From assembly GCA_020632295.1 (NCBI GenBank), contig JACKFU010000002.1:416659-480658 (forward strand): 64,000 bases of DNA, written 5' to 3'. This document shows positions 7,887-16,235 of the stretch, piece by piece (within the stretch, counting starts at the first letter, position 1; the number at the start of each line of letters is the position of its first letter). This stretch comes from Candidatus Peribacteria bacterium (GTDB lineage: Bacteria > Patescibacteriota > Gracilibacteria > Peribacterales > Peribacteraceae). The notes under the pieces were generated by a model. That model did no database searches, had not been told where the DNA came from, and was given only the letters and a program-made list of their open reading frames with translations. Made by a program: the position numbers and the translations under genes.

Positions 7887-9031
7887 GCCCCGAATCCTAC
7901 ATGTTCGGCTGGCGGTTCATAATTGCCCCGCAACGCTCCGACAGCCATCGCCAAATTGTTTCCCTCATTGAACGCATCTGAAACAGTCTGACAAAGTAAG
8001 CCACCTTCAGTCAGTGCAAAGATAATCGGTTTACGTGGAATATCCGAACCATACTCTTGCGTGCAGAGAAAGCCTGAATTGGCAATCTGCTCATATCGTC
8101 GTTTTGCAATTACATGCGGAGGGTTATCTCCCGGCTGATTTGATGCAGGAATAGGTTCGCAGCTCGCTACAACATATCCCGTGGTTTGTTGAACTTCTGT
8201 GAATGAGTCCAGAATGTCCTGTTTCAAACTTTCAGCCAACTGGTTCTCTCCTTGCCAGTACATTGCAGATTTGGAGCAATGGTGCGGGGCAAGAAGCACA
8301 TTCCACGCAAGATTGCTCTTGTCGATAGTGCTATCAAATATTTTTCGGAGTGTCGGGTAGCAGTGATCTCCAAGGAGCAACGCAGTACCAGATGTCGTTG
8401 CATTCCCCAATGCCACCTGCATTGCAAGACTTGTATCGTTACGATCTCTGGCAACATCATCTTTGAAAGGGGCATGAATGAATGCCCGGAAAATGCCAGC
8501 ATATTCTTTGCCATCAAGTTCAGAGATTTCACCTCCTGGCACAGTGAGTAAGTGTGATGGGAAACCTCGGTACGCCTCTTGGACTGACTCTTCGTATCCA
8601 ACCATACGCACCCTATCTCCAGAGCTAGCACTACCACCATACGCAATAACTGCATTGATACGGCGTTCAGCCTCTGCACGGAATGCTAGGGCATCATCAC
8701 AAAGATCCTTCTTGTATTCCCAGAAGATGCGTGGAGTGAACCACAATTCACCAATGGTAACTTCTTGGAGCAATCGCTCGAATCCTTGGCAGTGATCTAA
8801 ATCCGGATGTGTCAGAACAAAGACGGAAAGATATGGCCTACCATTCACCACTGGTAGTAATTCCACCAAACGATCAACAACTGCTTCGTGTGTGTCATTT
8901 TCTTCGTCCGCACATTCCATATGGTGCAGATCGACTTGTATAAAGGTGTCCGCATCGACGCAGATCGTTGTGCTGTCCCCAGTTCCTACTGGCCAAAAGA
9001 CAAAACCTTGGTTTGGTAACTCAATTTCCAT
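7877..9031 (-). CDS. ComEC-like metallo-beta-lactamase hydrolase
   Basis: The 384-residue protein shows the metallo-beta-lactamase fold. VGTGDSTTI opens the domain, and the zinc motif is LTHPDLDHCQG (H75, D77, D79, H80), in the HxDxDH form of ComEC-type nucleases and related enzymes rather than HxHxDH. LLLGDHCYP supplies the bridging Asp and LAPHHCSKSA a further His. No signal peptide or membrane segments are seen, so it is a soluble stand-alone enzyme, possibly a nuclease or a nucleotide phosphodiesterase. It is the first gene of the two-gene unit and overlaps the start of the fusion gene. Prokaryotic E1/E2/JAB operons with such a partner are known from comparative genomics. Its substrate is not known. 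Confidence 0.85.
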   Translation of the reverse strand: MEIELPNQGFVFWPVGTGDSTTICVDADTFIQVDLHHMECADEENDTHEAVVDRLVELLPVVNGRPYLSVFVLTHPDLDHCQGFERLLQEVTIGELWFTPRIFWEYKKDLCDDALAFRAEAERRINAVIAYGGSASSGDRVRMVGYEESVQEAYRGFPSHLLTVPGGEISELDGKEYAGIFRAFIHAPFKDDVARDRNDTSLAMQVALGNATTSGTALLLGDHCYPTLRKIFDSTIDKSNLAWNVLLAPHHCSKSAMYWQGENQLAESLKQDILDSFTEVQQTTGYVVASCEPIPASNQPGDNPPHVIAKRRYEQIANSGFLCTQEYGSDIPRKPIIFALTEGGLLCQTVSDAFNEGNNLAMAVGALRGNYEPPAEHVGFGACH

Positions 9032-9092
9032 GGAAACCTATTATGCATTTTTTCTGTTCTACAGTCCACAGAAGTTACAAAGTCACGGTCTA

Positions 9093-10457
9093 CTATTTGT
9101 CCTTCTTTGAGAGTGAGATTTTTCCATCCTTCAGTATCAGCTTGCTTTTGAGGCATGCCAGTAATTCCCGTTTCTCCTCCGTCGTTCCTTCTGTGAGGAG
9201 ATACTTGGCATATTTCCGCTTATCCACCCTCGGTTTCTTCTTCTCTTCTTCAGTCTGCCCCAGCACTCCGCTCGTGAATTTCTGATACCGTTCCAGTTCT
9301 TCTTCGAGCTTCTTATTGATCGCTTTGCTCTCCAACGTCACATCTTCGATGATATCCAGCATCTGCTCAATCAGACGATCTTCTCTGATTGATGGTTCTG
9401 AGCAGTCGATATCCTTGGTATGCGTGCAGCGGTAGTACACATATCGTTTGATAGAGCCATCTTTGAGGATTTTGTGCTTTTCTTCAGCTGTCACTCCCGC
9501 GCTGCAGGCTCCGCAGGTCATGAGTCGTGTAAAGGCGAAGTCTTTCGTGCCCCACGGCTTCTTCGGCGTGGCATCCAGTAGTCTCTGTACTTCATCGAAG
9601 AGCTGCTTGTCGATCAGCGGTTCATGGTCACCCTTGATCCATTTCCCACTTCCTTTCGGGTATTCGTATCGCGAAAGATAGAAGTCATTTCTGAGCATCC
9701 GGTAGATCATGCTGAGAGTCACAACATTTCCTTTTCGTGTGGTGAAGTCGATCTCCTTCATCCATTCGTAGATCTTCCGTCCACTGAATCCTTTGTACGC
9801 CACCAGCTCAAACATTTCCTTGATCCGTGGTCCGCGAATGGGATCAACCACAACATGACTTCTCCGTGCTGCCATGTCTCGTTCGGTGAGATAGCCAAGT
9901 GGAGTCATTGTCGGTCGGTAACCCATCTCCGCTCTGGTTTTCATGCCACGCTTGATGTTGATGCCTCGGTGATCGTTTTCAAGTTTTGCCTGCGAGCAAA
10001 GGATCATCAGCAGAAATTTCTCATTGGGATTGTTGGTGAACGTCTGTCCGTGTGTGCGAATCTCGTGCAAGAGTCCCTGATCCATGAGATCCACGAGCGT
10101 ACCGAGGTCACCTGCATTTCTACTCAGGCGATCCGGTGCCCATGTCAAAATGGCATTGAACTCTCCCTCACGGATGTCACTCAGGAGTTGATTGTAAACG
10201 GGGCGACCACTTGATGCCTTCGCCGAGTGACTCTCGCGTCGTATCTCAACAATATCGATGCCATCACGCTTCGCCATCGTCGTCATTTCCTTGATCTGTG
10301 AATCAATGGAGAGAGCCTGCCTTTCATCATCTTCCGAAGATTTACGAGCGTAGAGGCAGTAGCGCAGTTCCTGCTTCTCTAAAGGGGAAGGAGGGGCACT
10401 CTCAGGTGACAAAGATACAGTGCTTTTTGCCGATGGTGTTGCGGTGGCTGTTGCCAT
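9093..10457 (-). CDS. Large serine recombinase (integrase)
   Basis: The 454-residue protein has the three-part layout of phage-type large serine recombinases. The catalytic resolvase domain is about 31-175, with LYARKSS giving nucleophile Ser40, and DRLSR in the DNA-joining loop. The recombinase domain is about 190-290 (GYRPTMTPLGY onward). A zinc ribbon (CGACSAG and later YYRCTH, CSEPS) is followed by a Lys/Glu-rich coiled coil and C-terminal tail. A 30-residue Ala/Thr/Ser-rich N-terminal extension is uncommon. It would insert and excise the element at short att sites. It lies 61 bp upstream of the metallo-beta-lactamase gene on the same strand, tying the defence pair to the mobile block. 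Confidence 0.93.
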   Translation of the reverse strand: MATATATPSAKSTVSLSPESAPPSPLEKQELRYCLYARKSSEDDERQALSIDSQIKEMTTMAKRDGIDIVEIRRESHSAKASSGRPVYNQLLSDIREGEFNAILTWAPDRLSRNAGDLGTLVDLMDQGLLHEIRTHGQTFTNNPNEKFLLMILCSQAKLENDHRGINIKRGMKTRAEMGYRPTMTPLGYLTERDMAARRSHVVVDPIRGPRIKEMFELVAYKGFSGRKIYEWMKEIDFTTRKGNVVTLSMIYRMLRNDFYLSRYEYPKGSGKWIKGDHEPLIDKQLFDEVQRLLDATPKKPWGTKDFAFTRLMTCGACSAGVTAEEKHKILKDGSIKRYVYYRCTHTKDIDCSEPSIREDRLIEQMLDIIEDVTLESKAINKKLEEELERYQKFTSGVLGQTEEEKKKPRVDKRKYAKYLLTEGTTEEKRELLACLKSKLILKDGKISLSKKDK

Positions 10458-10577
10458 AGATGTAGGGGGGGGAATGACTGTTTCTCCCTACACAAGTGCC
10501 GCGATCCGACCGTAAAGGCTAGGCGAAATACCCACTATTCTTTCCCCTTCAAAACCCCCATATATCGCCTCAAATCC

Positions 10578-12008
10578 TCAAAAGAAGATGAAACCGAAAC
10601 TGCAATATCGCTCTTCAGCAGCTTTCAGCATGAGAACCGCAAAAGCATCTGCAAGGTCGTCATGTTTCTCCACGCCAAAATTCACAAGTTGCATAATGAG
10701 ATCCTTGGCTCCTTCCCTTGGAAAGAGGATCGTTCCCGATTCAACCATATGCGAAACGGCAGCAAGACGAGCGCGTTTGTCCTGCCCCTTCGTCTTTACA
10801 CCTTCAACGTAGTATCCGTCCTTATCAAGATGCTCAATGAGTGCCCCCTGGTATCCAACTTCCTCCACAAACAAATGAGCTGATCCGAGTGAGTCTGCCA
10901 GATTTCTCGCCTGATCCAGTGTTTCCATTGCCGTGAGTCGGCTGTTAACGGGGTTAGGCAGCACATAGATTTGCAGTCCGTCATCGTTCCGAAAGAGTTT
11001 CGCTGCGACCATCGCCGTATAGTCGGCACTCGCACTCTGGGAAATGGCAAGATCGATGCCGACACCATTATACAGATGCCATCCGTTATCTTCAGAAGGC
11101 AATTCATCGTAGTACCGTATCCATTCAGGGTGCACGACCCGTCCTGCATCAGAAATGATGTGCAGTAGAAATTCACGCTGCCATGCAGCTTCGCTCCCCA
11201 TACGTTTTCGTTCTTCCTCAATGGACTGCCCTGTCGGATACTTTCCCCGCCAGAGACATTCGTTCTTGTCATTCAAGAGAGGAAACTCCTTGTACACGCC
11301 ACTAATGGAGTCGTTTTCAATGTGTTCCTGCAATCTTTTGAGTAGGCAATCCTCATGGAGCAGGTTGCCGATGCAGATTACTTTCGTTCTCGGGCTTCCA
11401 GCCGGAATCACTTCTCCCGTGATCCAATGATACGTCTTGTCTCTACTTTCACGGGTCTTCACCGACTGAAGGTCTTCAATGTCATCGCAGATGATGAGAT
11501 CTGGTCGGTGCGGTCCATGACGCAGTCCTCGCACGCTTGTTTCCGTGGAAGCTGCAGTGATACGGGCACCGAGAGCAGGGAGAACAATAGACGATGAGTG
11601 CCATTCATCTTCACGTTCTTCAAATGGTCCAAGGTCAGCCCGCAGCAGTGTGTTCCGTTCGATTTCTTCTTTGAGGTTTTTAAGATGCTGTCTCGCTTGC
11701 GCCTGTGTTTGACCAAGCAGAAGTACAAATTTCTTCTGTTGCCTTCCAAGAATCGCCCAGAGTGGATAGGAGAGGCTGACGATGGTGGACTTTGCTGATC
11801 CACGGAATGCTGTAATGACGGCAAGCTTCAATGCATTGTCTTCCGTGATAGCGAATATTTCTCTCTGGAACGGAGCTGTCGGATACTCCACATAGTGCGA
11901 GAAGTAGCAGTGGAAGAACCAGTAATGGCTTTCACGCGTAATCGAACGCCGAAGAACACGATCTGTCAGAATTTTTTCGCGGAGTTCGTCGGGGAAATCG
12001 GAAGTCAT
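10578..12008 (-). CDS. Terminase large subunit, copy A
   Basis: About 476 residues from the ATG at 12008 (MTSDFPDELREK). An in-frame TTG at 12026 directly after the upstream stop is the alternative start. The ATPase has Walker A AFRGSAKST and Walker B LIICDDIEDL. The nuclease domain has GIDLAISQSASADYTAMV, LFVEEVGYQ and KHDDLADAF, supplying the acidic triad expected of RNase H-like terminase nucleases. Terminase cuts and pumps phage DNA into the capsid. It is a paralog of the gene upstream and follows it by 18 bp, and both copies look functional. A tandem terminase pair is rare and may reflect a heteromeric motor or hijacking of helper packaging. Confidence 0.85.
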   Translation of the reverse strand: MTSDFPDELREKILTDRVLRRSITRESHYWFFHCYFSHYVEYPTAPFQREIFAITEDNALKLAVITAFRGSAKSTIVSLSYPLWAILGRQQKKFVLLLGQTQAQARQHLKNLKEEIERNTLLRADLGPFEEREDEWHSSSIVLPALGARITAASTETSVRGLRHGPHRPDLIICDDIEDLQSVKTRESRDKTYHWITGEVIPAGSPRTKVICIGNLLHEDCLLKRLQEHIENDSISGVYKEFPLLNDKNECLWRGKYPTGQSIEEERKRMGSEAAWQREFLLHIISDAGRVVHPEWIRYYDELPSEDNGWHLYNGVGIDLAISQSASADYTAMVAAKLFRNDDGLQIYVLPNPVNSRLTAMETLDQARNLADSLGSAHLFVEEVGYQGALIEHLDKDGYYVEGVKTKGQDKRARLAAVSHMVESGTILFPREGAKDLIMQLVNFGVEKHDDLADAFAVLMLKAAEERYCSFGFIFF

Positions 12009-12026
12009 AGCAAAGAATGGAAGCAA

Positions 12027-13586
12027 TTAAAACTGCATGTTGAGAATGTTTCTGCCATCTAAATCCCGTTCCCATCGCCTCCTTGCCCATGGATCAGGCA
12101 AGTTGTCGTCATCATCGTCATCTCCGAGAAGCACAAAGAGCGCACCACTGCTTCTCTTCAGGCGTTCCATCATCGGCAGAATCAATGTCGTGAAGGCATC
12201 GGCGAGGTCATCGTGCTTTTCCTTTCCAAAACCTACCAGTTGCTCAATGAGCCTCTCTGCACCGTGACGAGGAAAGACAATATTGCAGGAGTAAATGAGG
12301 GGAGACACGATGGCAAGGCGCGACCGCTTATCCTGTCCGCGGGTCGGCACTCCCTCTGCGGGGAAATGATGTCGGTCGTTTAGATCCTGCACTAGTGCTT
12401 TCTGGTACTGCACATCTTCAATGTAGAGCGTTGTCTTCGTGCCTTCCCCCAGAGCCAAGGAGAGTTTCTTTGCCCGCTCCACCGTTTCAGGAAAATCGAG
12501 CCGCTCATTGACCGGATTTGTGAGAATGTAGATCACTCTTCCCTCATCAGGAATATCGAAAATCTTTGCCGATACCATCGCCGTATAGTCGGCGTACGTT
12601 TCCTTGCTGATAGCGAGGTCGATGCCTGTTGCGGTGAAGACGCACTTCGCGCCGTCGCGCTCCGTTGGAAACTCATCGTAATAGTGAATCCAATTGGGAT
12701 GCACAACCCGCTCAGCATCGGAAATAATCCTGAGCAGGTACTCTCGATGCCATGCTCCGTCATCACCGACTCGCAACCGTTGGCGTTCCACTGCTGCCGT
12801 ATCCGGGTACTTGCCCGGCCAGAGACACTCGCCCTGTTCATTCAGCAACGGAAACTCACAGTACACGGAGGTCGGATCGTTCTCTCCCTGCTCTCGGAGT
12901 CGTTGTGTCAGGGAGTCGTCGTGAAGATAGTTACCGACAATCACCAACCTCGTTCCCGTATCGCCTGCGGGAATGAGTTCACTCACCACCCAGTCATGCG
13001 TTTTGTCACGGCTCTCACGGGTTTTGACGGATTCCAGATCCTCAATGTCATCGCAAATGATGAGGTCGGGGCGATGCTCAAGATGGCGTAGTCCACGTAC
13101 GCTCTGCTCTACGGAGACTGCCATGATGCGGGCATTGCAGTTACCGATGACAAGCGATGTATTGCGCCATTCATCCTCTTCCTCTTTGAATGGTCCCAGA
13201 TCCCAGCGCAGCAGATGATTGGTTTCGAGTTCCGTTCGGATATTCTTCAAGAGTTGCCGTGCCTGTTCCTGTGTTCTGCCCACAAGAAGGACGAATTTCT
13301 TTTGCTCTTTCCCCATGATTGCCCACAGGACATAGGAGAGGGTGATGAGCGTGGATTTTCCCGACCCACGGAATGCGATGATGATTGCCTGTTCAATGGA
13401 GGGATTCTCGGTAATGGCGAACATCTCCTTATGGAATGGCGCGATTTCGTAGCGCACATAGTGGGAGAAGTAGAGGTGGAAGAACAGAAAGTGACTTTCT
13501 TGTGTTACCTTACGGCGCACCGTGCGATCACGGAGGAGTTCTTCAATCAGTGCCTGACTTGGCGGATGCATCTGGCTTGTCTGCAT
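12027..13586 (-). CDS. Terminase large subunit, copy B
   Basis: About 519 residues from the ATG at 13586 (MQTSQMHPPSQ); a TTG at 13616 would add ten. Walker A is AFRGSGKST and Walker B LIICDDIEDLE. The nuclease motifs are TGIDLAISKETYADYTAMV, LYIEDVQYQ and KHDDLADAF. It matches copy A along its whole length but is longer at the C-terminus, with an Asp-rich stretch (GDDDDDDN) followed by PWARRRWERDL. The start overlaps the small-subunit gene by about 44 bp, which fits translational coupling in a packaging operon. Copies A and B have diverged well beyond a recent duplication. Confidence 0.87.
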   Translation of the reverse strand: MQTSQMHPPSQALIEELLRDRTVRRKVTQESHFLFFHLYFSHYVRYEIAPFHKEMFAITENPSIEQAIIIAFRGSGKSTLITLSYVLWAIMGKEQKKFVLLVGRTQEQARQLLKNIRTELETNHLLRWDLGPFKEEEDEWRNTSLVIGNCNARIMAVSVEQSVRGLRHLEHRPDLIICDDIEDLESVKTRESRDKTHDWVVSELIPAGDTGTRLVIVGNYLHDDSLTQRLREQGENDPTSVYCEFPLLNEQGECLWPGKYPDTAAVERQRLRVGDDGAWHREYLLRIISDAERVVHPNWIHYYDEFPTERDGAKCVFTATGIDLAISKETYADYTAMVSAKIFDIPDEGRVIYILTNPVNERLDFPETVERAKKLSLALGEGTKTTLYIEDVQYQKALVQDLNDRHHFPAEGVPTRGQDKRSRLAIVSPLIYSCNIVFPRHGAERLIEQLVGFGKEKHDDLADAFTTLILPMMERLKRSSGALFVLLGDDDDDDNLPDPWARRRWERDLDGRNILNMQF

Positions 13587-14001
13587 GGTTTTCCGGGGAA
13601 GGAAGTAAAGAGGCAAGGCTCAGTGCCCTGCGAATGGTGCTTTCCTGTTCGGGTGTGAGTTGTTCGTTCTCCGCGAGCTTCGTCGTCACCTCCATGCGGG
13701 TCATGTAGTCCTTGTGTTGATTTTTCAACCAGAAGATGATGGCGGTGAGATTGCCGTCACGAATTGCGGTGAGCAGTTGTGATTCCGCCATATCGTTCAC
13801 CAGAGATTTCCCCTCCGTAAGTGCGCTATCCGCTTCCTTGCGAAAGTCGTCATCCTCCTTCCTCCAGCGATAGTAGGTCGTACGTCCCGTACCGACTTTC
13901 TCACAGGCAATCTGCACAATGGGTGTCTTCTTCAGTTGCTCAAGCAGCACAGATTTCTCCTGTTCTTGCCGTACCTGAATAGCAGTTTTCTTCTTAGGCA
14001 T
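13543..14001 (-). CDS. Terminase small subunit-like protein
   Basis: The 152-residue protein starts at MPKKKTAIQ. The basic N-terminus precedes a helix-turn-helix (TPIVQIACEKVGTGRTTYYRWRK) of the type in phage terminase small subunits. Then follows a helical oligomerisation region with AIRDGNLTAIIFWLKNQHKDYM, a stretch typical of this family. The tail is acidic and variable. The small subunit recognises the packaging site and loads the large subunit. Position directly before terminase copy B, with overlap on both sides, supports the call. Confidence 0.82.
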   Translation of the reverse strand: MPKKKTAIQVRQEQEKSVLLEQLKKTPIVQIACEKVGTGRTTYYRWRKEDDDFRKEADSALTEGKSLVNDMAESQLLTAIRDGNLTAIIFWLKNQHKDYMTRMEVTTKLAENEQLTPEQESTIRRALSLASLLPSPENHADKPDASAKSGTD

Positions 14002-14788
14002 GGTGCTTTGGGGAAATCTTTTGAGCCTGCACTCCTGTGAGTTTCTCGAAACGGTCAATGATCACCTGACAGTACGCAGGATCAATTTCGACCATGAAAC
14101 ATCGCCTCTTCGTTTGTTCACAGGCAAGTAAGGTACTGCCTGAACCTCCAAATGGGTCGTAGATAACCTGTCCAATCCTTGAACTATTGAGAATCAGCCT
14201 ACGGAGTAGCCCTACAGGTTTCATGGTCGGATGCAGTGTGCTGCTCTGCGGTCGTGGGTGAACGAGCACGCTCTTGTCCTTGGCTTTACGAAATGCGTGT
14301 TTCCCGAACCAACCGTAGGCGATGAGTTCATGTTGTGGGAGATAGTCCATACGCCCAACGACTGCCGAAGTCTTTGCCCAGATGAGCAGTTGCCCGAAGC
14401 GATACCCAGCATCGAGAATGCCTTCACGGAGCGCAAAGACCATCTTGTCTGCGTTGAAGATATAGTACCCGTTCTTCGATGACAGGTTCGGTTTCACTGC
14501 CTCAAGCCATACTCTGGTGAAGGTGCGGTACTCTTCTTCACCCTGCGTGTGGTCATTCAAAATCGTTCGATGGGTATTCTTGCTCTCGGTGAATCCCTGC
14601 TTATTTTCCACATATGAAACCCCATAGGGAGGATCAGTGAGAATGAGATCAAGTTTGGTCTTGCCGATGAACTGCTGTACGAGATCTGCGTTCGTGCAGT
14701 CTCCACAGAGAAGCAAATGGGAGCCGAGCTTGAAAACGTCACCCGTCTTAACGGAGACGCTTCGCTTTTTGGTTGGTGAGGGTTTCAT
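13994..14788 (-). CDS. Phage-type DNA methyltransferase (DPPY class)
   Basis: The 264-residue protein is an N4/N6 amino-methyltransferase of the beta order. Catalytic motif IV is LILTDPPYG at about 47-55, and the SAM-binding motif I is DPFGGSGSTLLACE near the C-terminus, preceded by HPTMKPV. There is no recognisable restriction partner, so it is probably an orphan enzyme protecting or marking element DNA. It overlaps the terminase small subunit at its 3' end (8 bp) and the ParB-methyltransferase gene at its 5' end (41 bp). Confidence 0.9.
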   Translation of the reverse strand: MKPSPTKKRSVSVKTGDVFKLGSHLLLCGDCTNADLVQQFIGKTKLDLILTDPPYGVSYVENKQGFTESKNTHRTILNDHTQGEEEYRTFTRVWLEAVKPNLSSKNGYYIFNADKMVFALREGILDAGYRFGQLLIWAKTSAVVGRMDYLPQHELIAYGWFGKHAFRKAKDKSVLVHPRPQSSTLHPTMKPVGLLRRLILNSSRIGQVIYDPFGGSGSTLLACEQTKRRCFMVEIDPAYCQVIIDRFEKLTGVQAQKISPKHHA

Positions 14789-16025
14789 AGCGGTGAATAA
14801 TGAGATCGCAAAAGACGGGTTCTACTTCACAAACGAGTGCCTTGCGTTTCATCTGTTCGCAGGCAATCAGTGTGGAACCGGAACCACCAAAGGAATCGAG
14901 TACAGTGTCGCTGGGTTTCGTGCAACGCCTCAGAGGTTTTTCATGGAGTGTCGGTGGTTTCTGCGTGGGATGCTCGTATTCGTTGCCCGGTAACCTCTTC
15001 ACGAGCCATATATTCAGAAGATCGAGAATGTCATCAATGCAGCGATTACCCGTTTCAATCTCTTTGTTGAGAATCTCCGTGAAGTTCTGCGCCGTGGGTG
15101 CAAGGTACGGTTTACCCCGAATGCCGTACACGCATGGTTCGTATGCTTTGTTGAAGGCAACCTGTGGGGTGACATTGGCACCGTTTTTGATCCAGAGACA
15201 GACACGTTGTGGGTTGATACCGCTTTCACGGTAGAGATCCTGCAGAAGTCCGATGGATCGTTCATCACACCAGTAGAAAATATGGCTGTTTGGTGCTGAT
15301 ACTGCGATGGCATTCTCAATGGAAGCCTTGAGGAATGCGCGATATTCCGTATCACTCTTATTGTCATTGATCGTTCCTCCGTAACCCTGCTTGTTTCCGA
15401 CACCTTTGTCGTAGCTCAGGTTGATGTTGTACGGAGGGTCTGAGTAGACCATGTCCACCGTGCGCCTCCCGACGAGCTTTTTAATGACCGCAGGATCAGT
15501 TGCATCTCCACAGATGAGTCGGTGTTTCCCAAGCTGGTAGAGATCACCCTGCTTTGTTTTCGGTTTCTTAATATTCTCCAGTTCCTTCTCCAAATCAAAG
15601 TTATCGTCTTCCGTTGCCAGTGCGTCATCCCAGATGTCAGAAAGGTCGCTATCATCGAATCCAACATCGAGCAGCATATCCATGTCGAAGGATTTGAGTA
15701 GCTCCATGTCCCACTCGCCCTGATTGCGATTCAGTCGGAGATTCAATTCTTTCTCTTTCTTGAGATCGGCAATGTGGAGATATACGACCGGAACGGTCTT
15801 GTAGCCAAGCTCCTTTGCGATATCCAAACGGAAGTGACCGCCAATCACTACATTCTTTCGCTTCGGTGCGTTGTTTACGATGATCGGATCAACCAAGCCA
15901 AAGCGTTTCATACTCTGCCGTAAGTCACTGCGTTGCTTGTCGCTCCACTTACGCGGATTGTAGGGTGCAGGATTGAGCTGATCGACAGGAACTTCGACGA
16001 TGGTGAGATTGGCTTTGGATGCCAT
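14748..16025 (-). CDS. ParB domain-DNA methyltransferase fusion
   Basis: About 425 residues from MASKANLTIVEV. Residues 1-90 are a ParB/sulfiredoxin-like nuclease domain (VDQLNPAPYNPRKW, then VVIGGHFRLDIAKELG with the GGHFR active-site motif). Residues 165-425 are a DPPY methyltransferase (MVYSDPPYNI; DSFGGSGSTLIACEQMKRK). Such fusions are common in phages and mobile elements, where they methylate DNA and may couple it to CTP- or DNA-binding by the ParB part. An upstream ATG at 16112 would add 29 residues that do not look conserved. It is paralogous to the methyltransferase downstream only in the catalytic half. Confidence 0.9.
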   Translation of the reverse strand: MASKANLTIVEVPVDQLNPAPYNPRKWSDKQRSDLRQSMKRFGLVDPIIVNNAPKRKNVVIGGHFRLDIAKELGYKTVPVVYLHIADLKKEKELNLRLNRNQGEWDMELLKSFDMDMLLDVGFDDSDLSDIWDDALATEDDNFDLEKELENIKKPKTKQGDLYQLGKHRLICGDATDPAVIKKLVGRRTVDMVYSDPPYNINLSYDKGVGNKQGYGGTINDNKSDTEYRAFLKASIENAIAVSAPNSHIFYWCDERSIGLLQDLYRESGINPQRVCLWIKNGANVTPQVAFNKAYEPCVYGIRGKPYLAPTAQNFTEILNKEIETGNRCIDDILDLLNIWLVKRLPGNEYEHPTQKPPTLHEKPLRRCTKPSDTVLDSFGGSGSTLIACEQMKRKALVCEVEPVFCDLIIHRYETLTNQKAKRLR

Positions 16026-16235
16026 AGGCGAGTGGGTAGTGTTGATGTTTTTGTGCTGTTCACGAAAAAAGATTTGCAAGGGTAAAATCTGATCGCCAGA
16101 TATGACACTCATGCTATTGCTTTGAACTAAGCCATTTTCTCCACTGAAATTTCTTGGATTTTCTGAACACTACGACTCTTTTTCAGAGTTCGATGCGGTC
16201 ATCGTTGAAAATTTCGTGAACATTTTCGTGAACTT

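Noticed and set aside
4524..9031. CBASS locus
   Set aside because: E1, E2, JAB and a patatin are present, but no CD-NTase-type nucleotidyltransferase is encoded anywhere in the window.
10578..13586. One terminase gene split by a frameshift
   Set aside because: Each copy has its own full set of ATPase and nuclease motifs and its own start and stop, so they are paralogs.
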